Shown here one piece after another: positions 16,860 to 26,397 of a stretch of DNA of 64,000 nt; position 1 is the first letter of the stretch, and every line of letters begins with the position of its first letter. The notes under the pieces were generated by a model. The model saw only the letters and a list, made by a program, of their open reading frames with translations, searched no databases and was not told the DNA's origin. The stretch covers positions 2,480,001-2,544,000 of the forward strand of contig NZ_CP144459.1 in assembly GCF_050320395.1 (NCBI RefSeq). The letters are read 5' to 3'. Both the position numbers and the translations under genes were made by a program. This DNA is from Treponema_C sp050320395 (GTDB taxonomy: Bacteria > Spirochaetota > Spirochaetia > Treponematales > Treponemataceae).

Positions 16860-18137
16860 ATGAAAAAACATTTGAAAAAGTCGGCAGTGATACTGCTGGC
16901 TGCAGTTTTCGCGGCAAGTATGGTATTTGCGGGCGGAACCAAGGACGCGGCAAAAAAAGGGCCGGTTGAAATCAGCTTTTGGTCATTATTTACCGGCGGA
17001 GACGGAGAATTTTTCGACGCAATGGTTGCCGAATTCAACCGGAGCCAAAGCGACATAGTTCTAAAAACCGATACCGCAAAGTTCTCGGACTATTATACGA
17101 AACTTACAACCGCTTTAACAAGTAAAAACGCACCCGATGTAGTGGTTGTACACCGCGACAGTATGCTCCCCTACGTTAAAAGCGGCGTTTTGTATCCGCT
17201 CGATGAGGCCTTAAAGGAAATGAATGCGCCCGTAAGCGACTTTGTAAAAGCCGCAGCCGATGCATGTAAATTCAACGGCAAACAGTATTCACTGCCCTTG
17301 GACGTACACCCGCTCATTATGTATTGCAACAAAGACTTGCTCGCAAAAGCCGGAGTTACCAAGATTCCGCAAAGCTATGATGAACTCGTTGCAGCTGCCA
17401 AAAAGGTGCAGGAAAAAACCGGAGCAATCGGAATCGCAATCGACAATACGACGGCCGTATACAAAGCCTACACCTTAACCAGAATTTTTATTTCCGGCAT
17501 GGGACAGGGCGGCGGAAAGGTTATCGACAGCGAAAAAAACAAAACGGCCTTTAATACGGCACACGGCAAAAAGGTTGCACAGGATCTTATTGATTTGGCA
17601 AACAGGCACGGGGTTGTACCCAAAGCCTACGATTATGACTCTTCGGTAGGGGATTTCAAAGCGGGAAAAGCCGCTTTCCATATCAACGGCGTATGGGCAA
17701 CCGGCGGATTTGAACAGCAAAAAGGTCTTAACTTCGAAGCGGTTCCCTTCCCCGCACTCTGGGGAAAACCCGGCGCATGGGCAGGGTCTCACACCCTTGC
17801 AATTCCCGTACAAAAGAAGATGGATCCCGTAAAGGTTAAAGCGGCGCTGACCTTTATTTTGTGGATGACCGAACACGGTGAAATGTGGGCAAAAGCGGGC
17901 CACATTCCTACCCGCCTTTCCGTACGCAATAAGCCCGAATTCAAGGCTATGCCTTACAGACCCGGTTACGTAATGGCCGCGGACTCGGTTATTCCGGCAC
18001 CTAATACTCCCGCATGGGAAGAAGTATACGGCAATATGTCGGATATGCTCGAATATGCTCTTGCAAACAATCAAAATGCAGGCGATGCAATTCAAGCTAT
18101 GGACAAAAAAGTAACGGAAATATTGGCTACGTACTGA
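16860..18137 (+). CDS. carbohydrate ABC transporter substrate-binding protein (family 1)
   Basis: A 425-residue periplasmic protein. The signal peptide (MKKHLKKSAVILLAAVFAAS) ends near VFAGGTKD. The mature domain starts VEISFWSLFTGGDGEFFDAM and has the family 1 features TSKNAPDVVVVHRDS and HINGVWATGGFEQQ. AGGAGGAAGGC stands before the ATG. A terminator-like hairpin follows the gene, so it is probably made in excess over the two permeases. The ligand is a sugar or oligosaccharide of unknown identity. Confidence 0.9.
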   Translation: MKKHLKKSAVILLAAVFAASMVFAGGTKDAAKKGPVEISFWSLFTGGDGEFFDAMVAEFNRSQSDIVLKTDTAKFSDYYTKLTTALTSKNAPDVVVVHRDSMLPYVKSGVLYPLDEALKEMNAPVSDFVKAAADACKFNGKQYSLPLDVHPLIMYCNKDLLAKAGVTKIPQSYDELVAAAKKVQEKTGAIGIAIDNTTAVYKAYTLTRIFISGMGQGGGKVIDSEKNKTAFNTAHGKKVAQDLIDLANRHGVVPKAYDYDSSVGDFKAGKAAFHINGVWATGGFEQQKGLNFEAVPFPALWGKPGAWAGSHTLAIPVQKKMDPVKVKAALTFILWMTEHGEMWAKAGHIPTRLSVRNKPEFKAMPYRPGYVMAADSVIPAPNTPAWEEVYGNMSDMLEYALANNQNAGDAIQAMDKKVTEILATY

Positions 18138-18169
18138 AAATAATCGGTTACGTATAATCTTTGCTCGAC

Positions 18170-18211
18170 GGGCTGTCTGAAACGCTGCGGCCTTTTGGAC
18201 AGCCCTTTTTT
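18170..18211 (+). terminator. attenuating terminator between binding protein and permeases
   Basis: A 13-bp stem with G-T pairs (18170-18182 with 18193-18205) and a run of T follow the binding-protein gene. The permease gene starts 12 bases later, with TGGAGAA inside the T-run edge. Partial termination would lower permease expression. Confidence 0.75.
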
Positions 18212-18222
18212 GGAGAACAACA

Positions 18223-19092
18223 GTGATACCCGGGAATTCGGATACCAGAGACGGAGTGCTTTTTTGCCTGCCCTTTACGGCGGCCTTTATTATTTTTCTT
18301 GTATTTCCGATCATATTCGGTTTTTTTATCAGTTTTTTTCGCTGGGATATTTTGTCCAGCCGTCAATGGATCGGATTAGGTAACTATATACGGATGTTTT
18401 CGGACAAAACCTTTTACACGTCTTTATGGCATACCCTGTTTTTTGTCCTTGTCTCGACTCCGCTTTTGCTTATCATCGGCTTTTTAATGGCTTTGTTTGT
18501 AACCTCGCGTTCGGTGCTTAACGGTACCGCGGAAAACGTATTCTTTTTGCCCTATATTCTTTCAATAACCGTTATTGCCACCTTGTGGGCATGGCTTTTT
18601 CAGCGCAGTTACGGCTTATTTAACAGAATTATCGTTTATTTAGGCGGTACTCCTGTCAATTGGCTTACATCGTCGGATACGGCAATGTGGTCAATCGTTA
18701 TAGCGACCCTGTGGTGGACGGCAGGTTTTAATATGGTCCTTTTTTCTGCCGGCATTAAACAAATTTCATCGGATATTTATGAGGCCGCACGCATAGACGG
18801 AGCCTCGTACGCACAAACGGTTTTTAAAATCACAATACCGCTTATACGTCCGACAACCGTTTTGTGTTTGGTGTTGCAGGTAATCGCATCTTTTAATATT
18901 TTCGGTCAGGTATACGTTATGACCGGCGGCGGCCCCTACGGTTCCACCCGCGTATTGGTACAGTATATTTACGAAACCGGGTTTAACTACTTTAAAATGG
19001 GTTATTCATCCGCTATGGCCTATATTTTATTTCTTATTATTATGATTATCTCGATAATACAGTACAAGCTGTTATCAAAGGAAGATATATGA
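18223..19092 (+). CDS. carbohydrate ABC transporter permease, MalF type
   Basis: A 289-residue protein with six membrane segments and the EAA-type loop SDIYEAARIDGASYAQTVFKIT. It begins with GTG at 18223 preceded by TGGAGAAC, since no in-frame ATG is near the needed first membrane segment (VLFCLPFTAAFIIFLVF). Its stop overlaps the next ATG (ATGA). It pairs with the MalG-type subunit to form the pore. No ATPase gene is in the operon. Confidence 0.9.
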   Translation: MIPGNSDTRDGVLFCLPFTAAFIIFLVFPIIFGFFISFFRWDILSSRQWIGLGNYIRMFSDKTFYTSLWHTLFFVLVSTPLLLIIGFLMALFVTSRSVLNGTAENVFFLPYILSITVIATLWAWLFQRSYGLFNRIIVYLGGTPVNWLTSSDTAMWSIVIATLWWTAGFNMVLFSAGIKQISSDIYEAARIDGASYAQTVFKITIPLIRPTTVLCLVLQVIASFNIFGQVYVMTGGGPYGSTRVLVQYIYETGFNYFKMGYSSAMAYILFLIIMIISIIQYKLLSKEDI

Positions 19093-19895
19093 AAAAAAGC
19101 ATATTGAATTTTTTTATGGCGGCGGTTTTACTTGCATGGTTTTTTCCGCTTTTTTGGCTTGTACTGACGTCTTTAAAACAGGAAAATCAAATTATAAGCG
19201 GCGAATCCTTACTGCACGGAAGTTTTACGCTTGCAAATTATATAAAGGCTTTTTCCGCAACCGAAATTTTTGCATGGCTTAAAAACTCTTTTTTAATTTC
19301 TTTTTTCACTATGGCCGGTACGGTTATACTTGACTTGCCGATTGCCTATGCTTTGGCGCGCATTCACTTTAAAGGCCGCAATATTTTGTTTTGGTTTATT
19401 ATGGCAAGCATGATGATTCCTTTTCAAGTATTGATTATTCCGCTGTATTTGCAGTTTAACAGCTACGGCCTTTTGAATACGCTTTCCGCTGTTGTACTTC
19501 CGCGCCTGGTATTTCCGGTAGGAATCTTTATTATAAAGCAATTTTATGAAGGAGTTCCTGCAGCCCTTGAGGAAGCGGCCTTTATAGACGGGGCAAACCG
19601 CTTTACCGTTTTTACATCGATTATGGTGCCGCTGGGGAAATCCGCAATCGTAACAACCCTTATTATATCTTTTATAAACGCATGGAACGATTTTTTATGG
19701 CCCTTGATTGTCATAAGCGATACGGTAAAATATCCTGTAACCGTCGGTATCGCAAATTTTCAGGGAACGCACGGCACCGAATACGCTTTAATTATGGCCG
19801 GCGCCTTTATCGCTTCGGTTCCCCAGTTTATTTTTTACGCAATTTTCCGCAAACAGATAATAGCGGGCCTTATTACAACGGGTATAAAGGGATAG
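19089..19895 (+). CDS. carbohydrate ABC transporter permease, MalG type
   Basis: A 268-residue permease with six membrane segments and the coupling loop AALEEAAFIDGANRFTVFTSIM. The end IAGLITTGIKG is typical of MalG-like proteins. Start overlaps the MalF-type stop by four bases; AAGGA precedes it. It is followed three bases later by the large uncharacterised gene, so all belong to one transcription unit. Confidence 0.9.
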   Translation: MKKSILNFFMAAVLLAWFFPLFWLVLTSLKQENQIISGESLLHGSFTLANYIKAFSATEIFAWLKNSFLISFFTMAGTVILDLPIAYALARIHFKGRNILFWFIMASMMIPFQVLIIPLYLQFNSYGLLNTLSAVVLPRLVFPVGIFIIKQFYEGVPAALEEAAFIDGANRFTVFTSIMVPLGKSAIVTTLIISFINAWNDFLWPLIVISDTVKYPVTVGIANFQGTHGTEYALIMAGAFIASVPQFIFYAIFRKQIIAGLITTGIKG

Positions 19896-19898
19896 CCC

Positions 19899-21953
19899 AT
19901 GGACATCAAGGTAAAAAGCTCCGCATCGGGCACTCTGCAGGTCTACCGGGGACAAAAAAAGATATTTGAAATTAAAAACAGGCTCGCCGCTCCGGGAGAT
20001 TCAATCCGGGTTTCGGAAACACGGATTGAAGGCGGCATAGCCGGCTCCGTGTTTTGCGGCTGCATACAGACAACCGCCGTAAAACCTCTTTCGCCCGACT
20101 ATTTTAAGATAGAGCATACATGGACTTTTACCTCGGGCGGAGAAAAAAATATATCGAGCGTCATATCCCTTCCCGCCGAAAAAGCCGAACTTTTTATTCC
20201 CTCGGTACTTTTTAAAAAAAATGAAAAAGGTACGGGCTGCTTTTACAAGGGAGGCATTGAACAAAAATTCACTTTATATGAAGACAGAACTCCCCTTCCC
20301 GGCTGTACGGTTCTTGCGGACACAAAAAGAGTGATTATAAGCTGCCTTGACAATCCTTCAAAGGCATTCGATAAGGGGGCCTCCGTAAGCAGCTTCACAA
20401 AGGGGAAAAAGGCCGTATGCGCTTTTTACTATCCGGGAAATGAAACGCCCTTTTCATATCAGGGAAAAACGCGGACGGTTTCTCCGGCCCGTAAAAAATC
20501 CTATGTACGGATTCCTGAATGTTCCGAAACTAAGCCCTATGTCATAAAGCGCAGCAGATACCTGTATATCGGAGCATATAAAACGGAGCAAAGTTCCGCT
20601 CAAGGGATTGATTATAATGCCGTCTTCGATATATACCGCGATTTTATTGAAACGCATACCGCCCATACACATAAAAAAGATATTACGGAAAACGTACAAC
20701 ATCTTTTTGATTGGGATAACTGGTTTACATTAAAAAAAAGGCACCTTCTTTTTTTAACTGAAACCCCGCACGAATCCGCCTCTCTTGCATATATAAAAAT
20801 GGGAAAAGAAAACGGGGCGATTCAGGATGTATATGAATTTACGGGGGCTTCTTTTTTAATAAAAAGTATTGAAGCCGCCTTTGTTTTTTCCGAAACGGGA
20901 GACCCCGCATTGGCGGAAAAAATAGGGAACTTTTTTTTGCAAGCCGAGAATCCGCCCTTTTCGGGCATATTCAAAGATAATCATAATTTAAAAACGGGTG
21001 AATGGGGCGGTTATTTGGGAATTGCCGAAGATAAAACCTACGGCCGCTCCGTAAACGCCCGGTGCAACGGAGAGGCTATGACTTCGTATATCCGTTTATA
21101 TGAAAGCCTTTTAAAACAGGGTATTAAACGTGATGACTTTATAGCACTTGCCAAAAGAGTCGCTTTTTTTTATGTAAAACATCAATTAAAAAACGGCAGT
21201 TTCGGCCGCTGGTGGTCTGCAGAAGGAAGGGTTGTCAATAAAGACGGAACAAACGGTGCATATATCGTATCTTTACTTATAATGCTTTTACCCTACTGTA
21301 CCGATGAAGAAGCGGGGAAATGCAGCGAGGCGCTTAAAAAGGCGGCCGTATACTATACACGTTTAATCGACAAAGCCGATTTTTACGGCGACACCCTCGA
21401 TGCCGATGCATGCGACAAAGAGTCTGCCGTTATTTTGCTGCGTATAAGTCTCGACCTCTACACATATACGGGAGACAAGGCGTACATACAAAGCGCACGC
21501 AAAGCAGCCAATTTTATATTAACATGGACATGGTTTTATAACGTCCGTTTTCCTCCGGCAAGTCCTCTGGGCAAGGTGCGATTTTTGACGGCCGGCATGA
21601 CATCGGTTTCAACCGCACACCATCACCTCGATTTTTACGGTATGTATATCGCACGCGATTTTTTCCGTTTATCCCGGGTTTTGGATGAAAAAGACGGTGA
21701 TTTTTACGATAAAAGCGCGCGCCTCATGATGAATGCCTGCCGTCAGCTTATCGCATGCGAAAAAATGTGCCTGGGCAAAAGTTCCGCCCTCGAAGGCTGG
21801 CAGCCCGAGCAGATAAATCATACCGTATGGGATTACTTTGACCGCAGCGACAGGCAAAAAGGATTTTTCGACGTATGTATTGCATGGGTACCGGTTTTAA
21901 CACTGGGAGCATATCTAAGCATAAAATCGGAATTCCCCGAAAAATTGGTATAA
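19899..21953 (+). CDS. large uncharacterised protein, possible cytoplasmic six-hairpin glycosidase
   Basis: 684 residues, no signal peptide. The first about 200 residues are beta-rich (TLQVYRGQKKIFEIKNR, ISSVISLPAEKAELFIPSV). The rest is helical with repeats of aromatic and charged pairs (GRSVNARCNGEAMTSYIRLYE, HQLKNGSFGRWWSAEGR, VNKDGTNGAYIVSLL, TSVSTAHHHLDFYGMYIARDF). That pattern resembles (alpha/alpha)6-barrel glycosidases, lyases or epimerases, but I do not recognise a named family and cannot assign catalytic residues. It is the last gene of the LacI-controlled importer operon, three bases after the permease. This suggests that it acts on the imported sugar in the cytoplasm. Confidence 0.7.
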   Translation: MDIKVKSSASGTLQVYRGQKKIFEIKNRLAAPGDSIRVSETRIEGGIAGSVFCGCIQTTAVKPLSPDYFKIEHTWTFTSGGEKNISSVISLPAEKAELFIPSVLFKKNEKGTGCFYKGGIEQKFTLYEDRTPLPGCTVLADTKRVIISCLDNPSKAFDKGASVSSFTKGKKAVCAFYYPGNETPFSYQGKTRTVSPARKKSYVRIPECSETKPYVIKRSRYLYIGAYKTEQSSAQGIDYNAVFDIYRDFIETHTAHTHKKDITENVQHLFDWDNWFTLKKRHLLFLTETPHESASLAYIKMGKENGAIQDVYEFTGASFLIKSIEAAFVFSETGDPALAEKIGNFFLQAENPPFSGIFKDNHNLKTGEWGGYLGIAEDKTYGRSVNARCNGEAMTSYIRLYESLLKQGIKRDDFIALAKRVAFFYVKHQLKNGSFGRWWSAEGRVVNKDGTNGAYIVSLLIMLLPYCTDEEAGKCSEALKKAAVYYTRLIDKADFYGDTLDADACDKESAVILLRISLDLYTYTGDKAYIQSARKAANFILTWTWFYNVRFPPASPLGKVRFLTAGMTSVSTAHHHLDFYGMYIARDFFRLSRVLDEKDGDFYDKSARLMMNACRQLIACEKMCLGKSSALEGWQPEQINHTVWDYFDRSDRQKGFFDVCIAWVPVLTLGAYLSIKSEFPEKLV

Positions 21954-21970
21954 AGAATTGATATAAAAAA

Positions 21971-22016
21971 ACTGCAGGGCAGCCTAAAAGTTCTCTTTTT
22001 CGGCACAGCCCGCAGT
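21971..22016 (-). terminator. terminator between convergent operons
   Basis: ACTGC 21971-21975 pairs with 22012-22016 and GGGC 21977-21980 with 22008-22011. Six T follow on the minus strand (21965-21970), serving the transketolase operon; it can also serve the plus-strand gene. Confidence 0.7.
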
Positions 22017-22081
22017 TCTCATCATTTCAGATCGGACTGCCCAAAAGCAACCGCTTTTGAAGCAAACCTATTCAAACATGC

Positions 22082-23050
22082 TCAATATTCTCGGTTTTTT
22101 CGTTTAACGGCAGTACGTGCCTTTTCGACGATATGTGAAACGGTAAGACCGAAGCGTTCTTCAAGATAATCCTGCGGGCCTACCTCGCCGAATGTATCTT
22201 CAACGGCAACGTACTCAATCGGGAAAGGCCTGTGTTTTGCCATGGCATCGGTACAGGCACTGTATAAGCCGCCGATTTTATTATGGTTTTCCGCGGTTAC
22301 CACAGCTCCCGTTTTTTTGGCATACGAAACCAATAAATCTTCATCGAGGGGCTTTATCGTAAACATATCGATAACGGCAGCGGATATGCCTTCCTTTGCC
22401 AACACTTCGGCAGCTTCAAGCGCTTTTGCCGTCATAATACCGCAGGCAACAAGGGTAATATCTTTTCCGTCGCGCAATACGATTCCCTTTCCCAGTTCAA
22501 ACTTTTGAGAATCGGCGTATACCTTCGGTGAAGTTTTTCTTCCTACACGCAGATATTTTATACCGTGAATATCCTTGCACTGCTCAAGAACGCTTTCAAG
22601 CATAGCCGTATCCGTAATATCGAAAACCATGCTGTTCGGAATAGCGCGGTACAAAGCAACGTCCTCAAAGGGCATATGGGTACCCCCGTTAAAGGTTGCA
22701 CATACGCCCGGATCCGTACCGATAACCGTTACCGAATTACCGGCATATCCTCCGGATAAAAATATTTGGTCGAAACAGCGGCGCGACGCAAAGGGGCCGA
22801 AGGTATGCATAATCGGCTTAAATCCGGCCGCGGATAAACCGGATGCAACTCCGGCCATATTGGCTTCGGCAATACCGCAGTTCACCGCCCGTTCCGGATG
22901 TTCTTTTGCCCATTTGGCGGTTCCGATTGTATTCATTAAATCCGCATCCAAATAGATAACATCCGTATCCTGTGCCGCCAGATGCGGAATTAATTGACTT
23001 AACACATCTTTAAAAGCCCTGTCTTTTTCTCCGTTATATACAATATTCAT
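22082..23050 (-). CDS. transketolase, C-terminal subunit (split type)
   Basis: A 322-residue subunit with the pyrimidine-binding domain of transketolase (IYLDADLMNTIGTAKWAKEHPERAVNCGIAE, with the conserved GIAE Glu; HTFGPFASRRCFDQI) and the C-terminal domain (VVTAENHNKIGGLYSA). Start 23050 has GGAG at correct spacing; upstream residues in frame are rejected. With the N-terminal subunit it forms a two-chain thiamine diphosphate enzyme moving two-carbon units between sugar phosphates. It is the last gene of the GAPDH-PGK operon. Confidence 0.9.
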   Translation of the reverse strand: MNIVYNGEKDRAFKDVLSQLIPHLAAQDTDVIYLDADLMNTIGTAKWAKEHPERAVNCGIAEANMAGVASGLSAAGFKPIMHTFGPFASRRCFDQIFLSGGYAGNSVTVIGTDPGVCATFNGGTHMPFEDVALYRAIPNSMVFDITDTAMLESVLEQCKDIHGIKYLRVGRKTSPKVYADSQKFELGKGIVLRDGKDITLVACGIMTAKALEAAEVLAKEGISAAVIDMFTIKPLDEDLLVSYAKKTGAVVTAENHNKIGGLYSACTDAMAKHRPFPIEYVAVEDTFGEVGPQDYLEERFGLTVSHIVEKARTAVKRKNREY

Positions 23051-23069
23051 ATACAGCTCCGTAAAATCG

Positions 23070-23909
23070 TTAATCGGCAAACGCGGCCAATTCACTGTGC
23101 AATTGCGTAAGCCAGCTGTCATACACTTCCGTGCTCATAGCCATACTGTGATTAGCCATAGCTTCTTCGGCTTCCTTGACGCCTTTGCCTTTAACCGTAT
23201 CCAAAATAAGAGCCAAGGGCTTTCCGCGGCGCTTTTTTGTCAGTGCCGCATACAGGGCTTCTATATCATGGCCGTCAACGGAAAGCGCCTCAAAGCCGAA
23301 TGCTTCGAATTTTCCGGTTAAGGGCGGACCGGGAAGTATATCCGCAGTATATCCGTCAAGCTGTTTTTTATTGTCATCAATCATCCACACAAGATTGGTC
23401 AGTTTTTTTGCAGCACAAAACATAGCGGCTTCCCATACCTGCCCTTCGTTGATTTCACCGTCGCCGACGATTAAAAACAGGTTATTCTTACGTCCTTTAA
23501 GCATATCGCCGAGTGCCATTCCTGCCGCTAAGGACGTTCCCTGTCCTAAAGAACCGGTAGTCATATCGATACCGCGCGTTTTAAGCCGGTCGCAGTGGCT
23601 GGGCAGATTTGTATCCGGCTGATTAAGCGTTTTCAACTCTTCATAGGGAAAAAATCCCTTTAAAGCAAGCGCTGCGTATACGGCAGGGCCCGCATGACCT
23701 TTTGAGCAAATCAGCTTGTCGCGGTCGGGTTTTGCGGGGTCGGCAGGGTCTACATTCATAACCGAACCGTATAAAACCGCCAGCACATCGGCGATACTTA
23801 ACGAACCGCCGACATGTCCGAAGCCGCGCGCTTTAAACTGCTCTATGGCACCGATACGAATTTGTAAAGCGAATTTTTTTATGCGCTCTATCTCTTTTTT
23901 TTCAAGCAA
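23070..23909 (-). CDS. transketolase, N-terminal subunit (split type)
   Basis: A 279-residue thiamine diphosphate-binding half: KGHAGPAVYAALALKGFF, DMTTGSLGQGTSLAAGMALG, and the cofactor motif VGDGEINEGQVWEAAMF with LVWMIDDNK. The only fitting start is TTG at 23909, with GGAGG upstream. It lies 13 bases after the malic enzyme gene and 19 before the C-terminal subunit gene. Split transketolases of this type often serve dedicated sugar pathways rather than the main pentose phosphate route. Confidence 0.9.
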   Translation of the reverse strand: MLEKKEIERIKKFALQIRIGAIEQFKARGFGHVGGSLSIADVLAVLYGSVMNVDPADPAKPDRDKLICSKGHAGPAVYAALALKGFFPYEELKTLNQPDTNLPSHCDRLKTRGIDMTTGSLGQGTSLAAGMALGDMLKGRKNNLFLIVGDGEINEGQVWEAAMFCAAKKLTNLVWMIDDNKKQLDGYTADILPGPPLTGKFEAFGFEALSVDGHDIEALYAALTKKRRGKPLALILDTVKGKGVKEAEEAMANHSMAMSTEVYDSWLTQLHSELAAFAD

Positions 23910-23921
23910 ACAGGACCTCCG

Positions 23922-25097
23922 TTATATACGCGCCACTCCGCTTTTTTTGGCGGCTTCGCGCACGGCAGCGGCGACCGCATCGGCAACCCGTTCGTCAAAG
24001 GCGGCCGGAATAATGTATTCGGGATTCAAATCATTGTCGGAAATAAGATCCGCAAGAGCATAGGCGGCGGCGATTTTCATTTCGTCGTTTATATCGCTTG
24101 CACGAACGTCGAAGGTTCCGCGGAATATGCCGGGAAAAGCAAGAACGTTGTTGATTTGATTCGGGAAATCGCTTCTTCCGGTTGCAACAACGGCCGCACC
24201 GCCTTTTTTCGCTTCATCGGGGAAGATTTCGGGGGTGGGGTTTGCACAGGCAAATACAATCGGATCCTTATTCATGGTTTTTACCATCTCAGGCGTTACG
24301 GTTCCCGGGGCGCTGACTCCGATAAACACATCGGCACCGGCAAGAACATCGGCAAGGCTGCCGTGTTTTTTTTCTTTGTTCGTAATTTTGGCCATTTCTT
24401 CTTTTATCCAGTTCATGCCGTCGGTACGTCCTTCGTAAATGGCACCTTTGCGGTCGCACAGGATAACGTTTTTAAAGCCGCAGGATAACAAAAGTTTTGT
24501 TATCGATACGGCGGCCGCTCCCGCTCCGTTTACAACAACACGCACCTCTTCTTTCTTTTTGCCGACAATTTTAACGGCATTTAAAAGACCTGCAAGAGTT
24601 ACAACGGCCGTTCCGTGCTGGTCGTCGTGAAAAATGGGGATATCGCATGTTTCTTTCAGTTTGCGTTCGATTTCAAAGCAGCGCGGAGCCGCAATATCTT
24701 CAAGGTTTACGCCGCCGAAACTGCCGGAAATCAGGCGAATCGTATTGACGATTTCGTCCACATCCTTGCTTTTTATACACAGAGGAAAGGCGTCCACTCC
24801 GCCGAATGCTTTAAACAAAACGCATTTTCCTTCCATAACGGGCATTCCGGCTTCAGGGCCTATATCGCCCAAGCCCAAAACGGCCGTACCGTCGGTTACT
24901 ACAAGACAAAGATTGTGGCGGCGGGTTAACTCATAGCTTTTGTTTACGTCTTTTTGAATTTCCAAACAAGGCTGGGCAACTCCCGGCGTATAGGCCAAGG
25001 ATAAATCCTCTTTTGTTCCTACCGGAACTTTTACCGTAACTTCAATCTTGCCCTTCCATTCCCCGTGGCGGCGTAATGATTCCTGTGCGTAATCCAT
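23922..25097 (-). CDS. NAD(P)-dependent malic enzyme
   Basis: A 391-residue enzyme that decarboxylates L-malate to pyruvate. Motifs: SLAYTPGVAQPCLEI, the metal site FGGVNLEDIAAPRCFEIE, DDQHGTAVVTLAGLLNA, and a Rossmann motif VVVNGAGAAAVSITKLL. This short bacterial form lacks the phosphotransacetylase domain of MaeB-type enzymes. GGAGAAC precedes the ATG. It follows the LarA-family gene, which suggests that the racemase product feeds this enzyme. Confidence 0.93.
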   Translation of the reverse strand: MDYAQESLRRHGEWKGKIEVTVKVPVGTKEDLSLAYTPGVAQPCLEIQKDVNKSYELTRRHNLCLVVTDGTAVLGLGDIGPEAGMPVMEGKCVLFKAFGGVDAFPLCIKSKDVDEIVNTIRLISGSFGGVNLEDIAAPRCFEIERKLKETCDIPIFHDDQHGTAVVTLAGLLNAVKIVGKKKEEVRVVVNGAGAAAVSITKLLLSCGFKNVILCDRKGAIYEGRTDGMNWIKEEMAKITNKEKKHGSLADVLAGADVFIGVSAPGTVTPEMVKTMNKDPIVFACANPTPEIFPDEAKKGGAAVVATGRSDFPNQINNVLAFPGIFRGTFDVRASDINDEMKIAAAYALADLISDNDLNPEYIIPAAFDERVADAVAAAVREAAKKSGVARI

Positions 25098-25137
25098 AGT
25101 GTTCTCCTAATAATAAAGATTAATAGCGCTCCGGCGC

Positions 25138-26382
25138 TTATAATTTCGGTAAAGTTGAACCGCCGTAAGGCATAACCAATACGGAGGCATTTGCACCTTT
25201 TTTTTCAAAAGCGGCATTAAAAGCCGTTTGAACCGTTTTAAAAGGCATAAAAAACAGTTTTTTTACAAAATCCTCTTCCATATCGGAAACCAAATAAATA
25301 TCGGCATATTCAAGTACAAGAGCAATCGCCGCAGCCTTATGTCCGCCGAGCTTGAATTCCCGCTTTATACGCAGTACAAGATCCTCCGGTTTTTCGGCAC
25401 TTGTCATCCACTCTTCAAAAACCTTTTCACCCAAACCTTCTTTGCAGGAACCGACAAGAATAATAATACCGCCGTCTTTTACCGCATGCTTGGCATTGTC
25501 CAAGGCTTTTTGAGTTTGATAGAGATTCAGATCCTTCGGCGCCCCTCCTTGAGAAACAACCACGATATCGGCTTTTTGTTTTATGCGCTTTCCGTATAAG
25601 GTATCCAAAAAGCGGCAGCCTTCGCGGTGGCTTTTTACCAAATCGCCGGCTACAGCATATATTATTTTTTTATGTTCGTCGAGTACAACATTGAGTATAA
25701 AATCGACGCCGCATATACGCGCCGCTTCTTCTATATCCTGACGAAGGGGATTCGTATCCAAATTGCCGGCACAGGCTTCTTTTTCTATCATCATGCGGTG
25801 ATTCGATTGAATTGCATCCCGTGTAGAAACGCCGGGCATAATAGCTTTTGCGCCGCCGGAATAACCGGCAAAATAGTGATATTCGATATTTCCCAGGCAA
25901 ATACGTTTATCCGCTTCGGCAACGGTGCGAACAATATCTACCGGCGTACCGCGAACAGTCGTTCCCAAATGAATACAGTCTTTTACGTCGCCGTCAATAC
26001 ATGCAATGCGTTTAAATGTTTCCTCACCCGCAAGCTTGATTTTTTCTTCATCGGTATGTTTACGATGACTGCCTAAAGCAAACACAAGGGTTACATCCTT
26101 ATCGCTTACACCGGCCGCTTCCAATTCTTTAAAAAGAAAGGGCATAACGGCATAGGTCGGCATGGGACGTGTAATGTCGCTCGTAACGATTGCGATTTTT
26201 TCTCCGGGTTTTACCATATCGCGCAAACGCGGAGAGCCTATAGGATTTTCCAAGGCCCGGCTCACCGCTTCTTCGGCACTTAAAGACGTATCGATTTCAT
26301 TCGGAACAAGAATTTCCGATACATTGGCATCCGGCACTTCCAGCGTCTGAAGTCCGTTACCGAAACCTAATTCAATTTTCAT
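25138..26382 (-). CDS. LarA-family nickel-pincer racemase, perhaps a malate racemase
   Basis: A 414-residue LarA homologue. LarA enzymes use a nickel pincer cofactor bound through a Lys and His residues. The expected residues are present: TRP in SDITRPMPTY (about 68-77), His106 in ALGSHRKHTDEE, His169 and Lys179 in YHYFAGYSGGAKAIMPG with the same ten-residue spacing as H174/K184 of Lactobacillus LarA. The family is now known to include lactate, malate and other hydroxyacid racemases. The next gene is malic enzyme, so malate is the favoured substrate by context. The cofactor genes larB, larC and larE are not in the window. Confidence 0.85.
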   Translation of the reverse strand: MKIELGFGNGLQTLEVPDANVSEILVPNEIDTSLSAEEAVSRALENPIGSPRLRDMVKPGEKIAIVTSDITRPMPTYAVMPFLFKELEAAGVSDKDVTLVFALGSHRKHTDEEKIKLAGEETFKRIACIDGDVKDCIHLGTTVRGTPVDIVRTVAEADKRICLGNIEYHYFAGYSGGAKAIMPGVSTRDAIQSNHRMMIEKEACAGNLDTNPLRQDIEEAARICGVDFILNVVLDEHKKIIYAVAGDLVKSHREGCRFLDTLYGKRIKQKADIVVVSQGGAPKDLNLYQTQKALDNAKHAVKDGGIIILVGSCKEGLGEKVFEEWMTSAEKPEDLVLRIKREFKLGGHKAAAIALVLEYADIYLVSDMEEDFVKKLFFMPFKTVQTAFNAAFEKKGANASVLVMPYGGSTLPKL

Positions 26383-26397
26383 AAAATCCGTCTCCGA

